This document shows positions 20,265 through 21,218 of a stretch of DNA of 21,218 nt, one piece after another. The notes below the pieces were generated by a model. The model made no database searches. It worked only from the letters and a program-made list of their open reading frames with translations, and had not been told where the DNA came from. The stretch's first letter is position 1, and each line of letters opens with the position of its first letter. The DNA comes from a virus, in IMG/VR virus record IMGVR_UViG_3300015368_000132, positions 1-21,218 of that record. One strand, 5' to 3'. Made by a program: the position numbers and the translations under genes.

Positions 20265-21130
20265 TATTTCAACAGCCAATATTCGCTTGGCAGCCCGCGA
20301 AACGGTTCTAGATTGGCTTCTGGCGCAATTGACTTGATTGCTTTTGCGTAGCTGATCGAACCCTCTTTTTTAACAAGTGTTAAATTGCGAGAACCAAACT
20401 TTGCGCTTTTGCCATTGGAAATCTGAACTAAGCTGTCAATTATCTCTTTCTTCCGTTCTGTCGCGGCATCAATTGACCGCACCGTGTCGTCGTATTCCGC
20501 CAGAAGCTGCAAGGCCCGTGGGGTATCAATTAACGCCCGCTTTGGGGCTAGGTGGCCTTCCGCATTTTCCCGCTCACGCAGATATTTGTTCCAAAAGGCG
20601 AACAACGCCGGCGTAGATGAATCTAGAAAAGTGTCGTCTCGATCTACGCGCTCAAGGCTAGTACCCGCTGGAGCCCACTGGTAAAAATCGCACCACTTGC
20701 GATCTGTCACCAATAGTTGAATCTGAATCTGCGCGTAATAGTGCATTTGATCCCGCGCCGTCTTGAACGGGATAGGCTTTTCCAAGTTGCGGTATGAAAA
20801 TGGGCATTTAACTTCAATCAGCCCGTCAGATCCGATCAAACCGTCTGGCGATGCACCAAGCCAGTCTTTGTATTCAAAAAAACCGCATTTCTCGACGGTT
20901 TTGTTTGTTTCCATCGAATATTCTTGAATGGCACCGTTTTCGTTTGACGTGCCCCATGTTGTGGCAATGTTGCCTTCAAATTCGGACGGTGCACCGTGCC
21001 ACTCTCGAACCATCCTGCGCATGACGTCATCTGGTGACGACCACGGTGAGTGGCCGAGTATTGCCCCGACCGACGACCCCGTCACGCGACCCTTGCGGAC
21101 GTTAAACCATTTCTCGCTTCGCTGTTCCAT
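20264..21130 (-). CDS. YqaJ-like viral recombinase / lambda-type exonuclease
   Basis: The start at 21130 is preceded by GGGGAG; the frame stays open to the window edge, but the upstream codons translate a low-complexity pentanucleotide repeat. The 288-residue product has the YqaJ order: RKGRVTGSSVGAILGHSPW, TTWGTSNENGAIQEY (Glu64), LGASPDGLIGSDGLIEVKCP with Asp96, Glu106 and Lys108 as the metal-binding PD-(D/E)XK core, and YYAQIQIQLLVT. Such exonucleases resect double-stranded ends for single-strand annealing recombination. No annealing protein is visible; it may lie beyond the right edge. The C-terminal third is helical (RALQLLAEYDDTVRSIDAAT). Confidence 0.85.
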   Translation of the reverse strand: MEQRSEKWFNVRKGRVTGSSVGAILGHSPWSSPDDVMRRMVREWHGAPSEFEGNIATTWGTSNENGAIQEYSMETNKTVEKCGFFEYKDWLGASPDGLIGSDGLIEVKCPFSYRNLEKPIPFKTARDQMHYYAQIQIQLLVTDRKWCDFYQWAPAGTSLERVDRDDTFLDSSTPALFAFWNKYLRERENAEGHLAPKRALIDTPRALQLLAEYDDTVRSIDAATERKKEIIDSLVQISNGKSAKFGSRNLTLVKKEGSISYAKAIKSIAPEANLEPFRGLPSEYWLLK

Positions 21131-21150
21131 GTGGCTCCCCTGTGAATTGC

Positions 21151-21200
21151 TTGCCTTGCCTTGCCTTGCCACGCCACGCCTCGCCCGGCCCTGCCGCGCC
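21151..21200. repeat. Ten-unit pentanucleotide repeat (NNGCC)
   Basis: Ten consecutive 5-bp units all end in GCC: TTGCC four times, ACGCC twice, then TCGCC, CGGCC, CTGCC and GCGCC. On the minus strand this reads (GGCNN) just upstream of the recombinase ribosome site. Units nearest the gene are identical; distal ones have decayed, as expected for slippage-driven growth at one end. Confidence 0.85.
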
Positions 21201-21218
21201 ACGTGGTACTTATTGTAC

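Noticed and set aside
21131-21202. N-terminal extension of the recombinase through the pentanucleotide repeat
   Set aside because: The added residues are repeat-derived (ARQGRARRG) and the GTG has no ribosome site, whereas the ATG at 21130 has GGGGAG upstream and begins at the family-typical position.

Overview
The window is a stretch of a tailed-phage (or prophage) genome. The bacterial host is probably an alphaproteobacterium: the GH108 endolysin, the secreted WCG/GGHVG-type peptidase and the style of the structural proteins all point that way, but this is inferred from family resemblance and no host gene is present. No integrase, terminase, portal or capsid gene is visible, so the window starts inside the late structural region. 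The order tail protein, fibre, transglycosylase, very large modular protein, lysis genes suggests a podovirus-like layout with ejected virion proteins.

Left arm, plus strand (1-15813). All genes are tightly packed, with stop/start overlaps of 1 or 4 nt or gaps of a few bases. They are: the 3' end of a tail-collar fibre gene; a 921-aa tail protein with internal beta repeats; a fibre-like protein; a small conserved phage protein; a GNAT acetyltransferase; a Gln-rich protein with an S74-type autoprocessing domain; a lytic transglycosylase/internal virion protein that seems joined to it by a frameshift; and a 1761-aa polyvalent protein. A lysis block follows: a secreted six-Cys protein, a GH108 endolysin with a C-terminal membrane anchor, an overlapping i-spanin/o-spanin pair, and a holin-like protein. 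A hairpin at 15814-15837 closes the arm.

Right arm, minus strand (21218-15847), converging on that hairpin. In order of transcription: a YqaJ/lambda-exonuclease-type recombinase, an SF2 helicase with zinc-finger-like cysteines, a VRR-NUC nuclease, a gap of about 134 nt, a HAD/polynucleotide 3'-phosphatase-like protein, a small DUF6378/DUF1599-like protein, and a chain of three very small genes. Two of these (29 and 52 aa) are membrane proteins that fill a stretch otherwise easily taken for intergenic. A secreted peptidase and a secreted glycine-zipper protein end the arm. This is a DNA recombination and nucleotide-metabolism block followed by an envelope-directed block.

The most unusual object is the 1761-aa protein. 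It looks assembled from cassettes: four copies of a GGSVFDKM linker punctuate it, a 488-bp exact direct repeat precedes two different C-terminal cargo domains (one an ADP-ribosyltransferase-like domain), and base composition changes sharply between cassettes. It may be an ejected effector carrier that swaps cargo by recombination. The S74/transglycosylase frameshift, the small membrane genes and a 10-unit NNGCC pentanucleotide repeat upstream of the recombinase are further points of interest.
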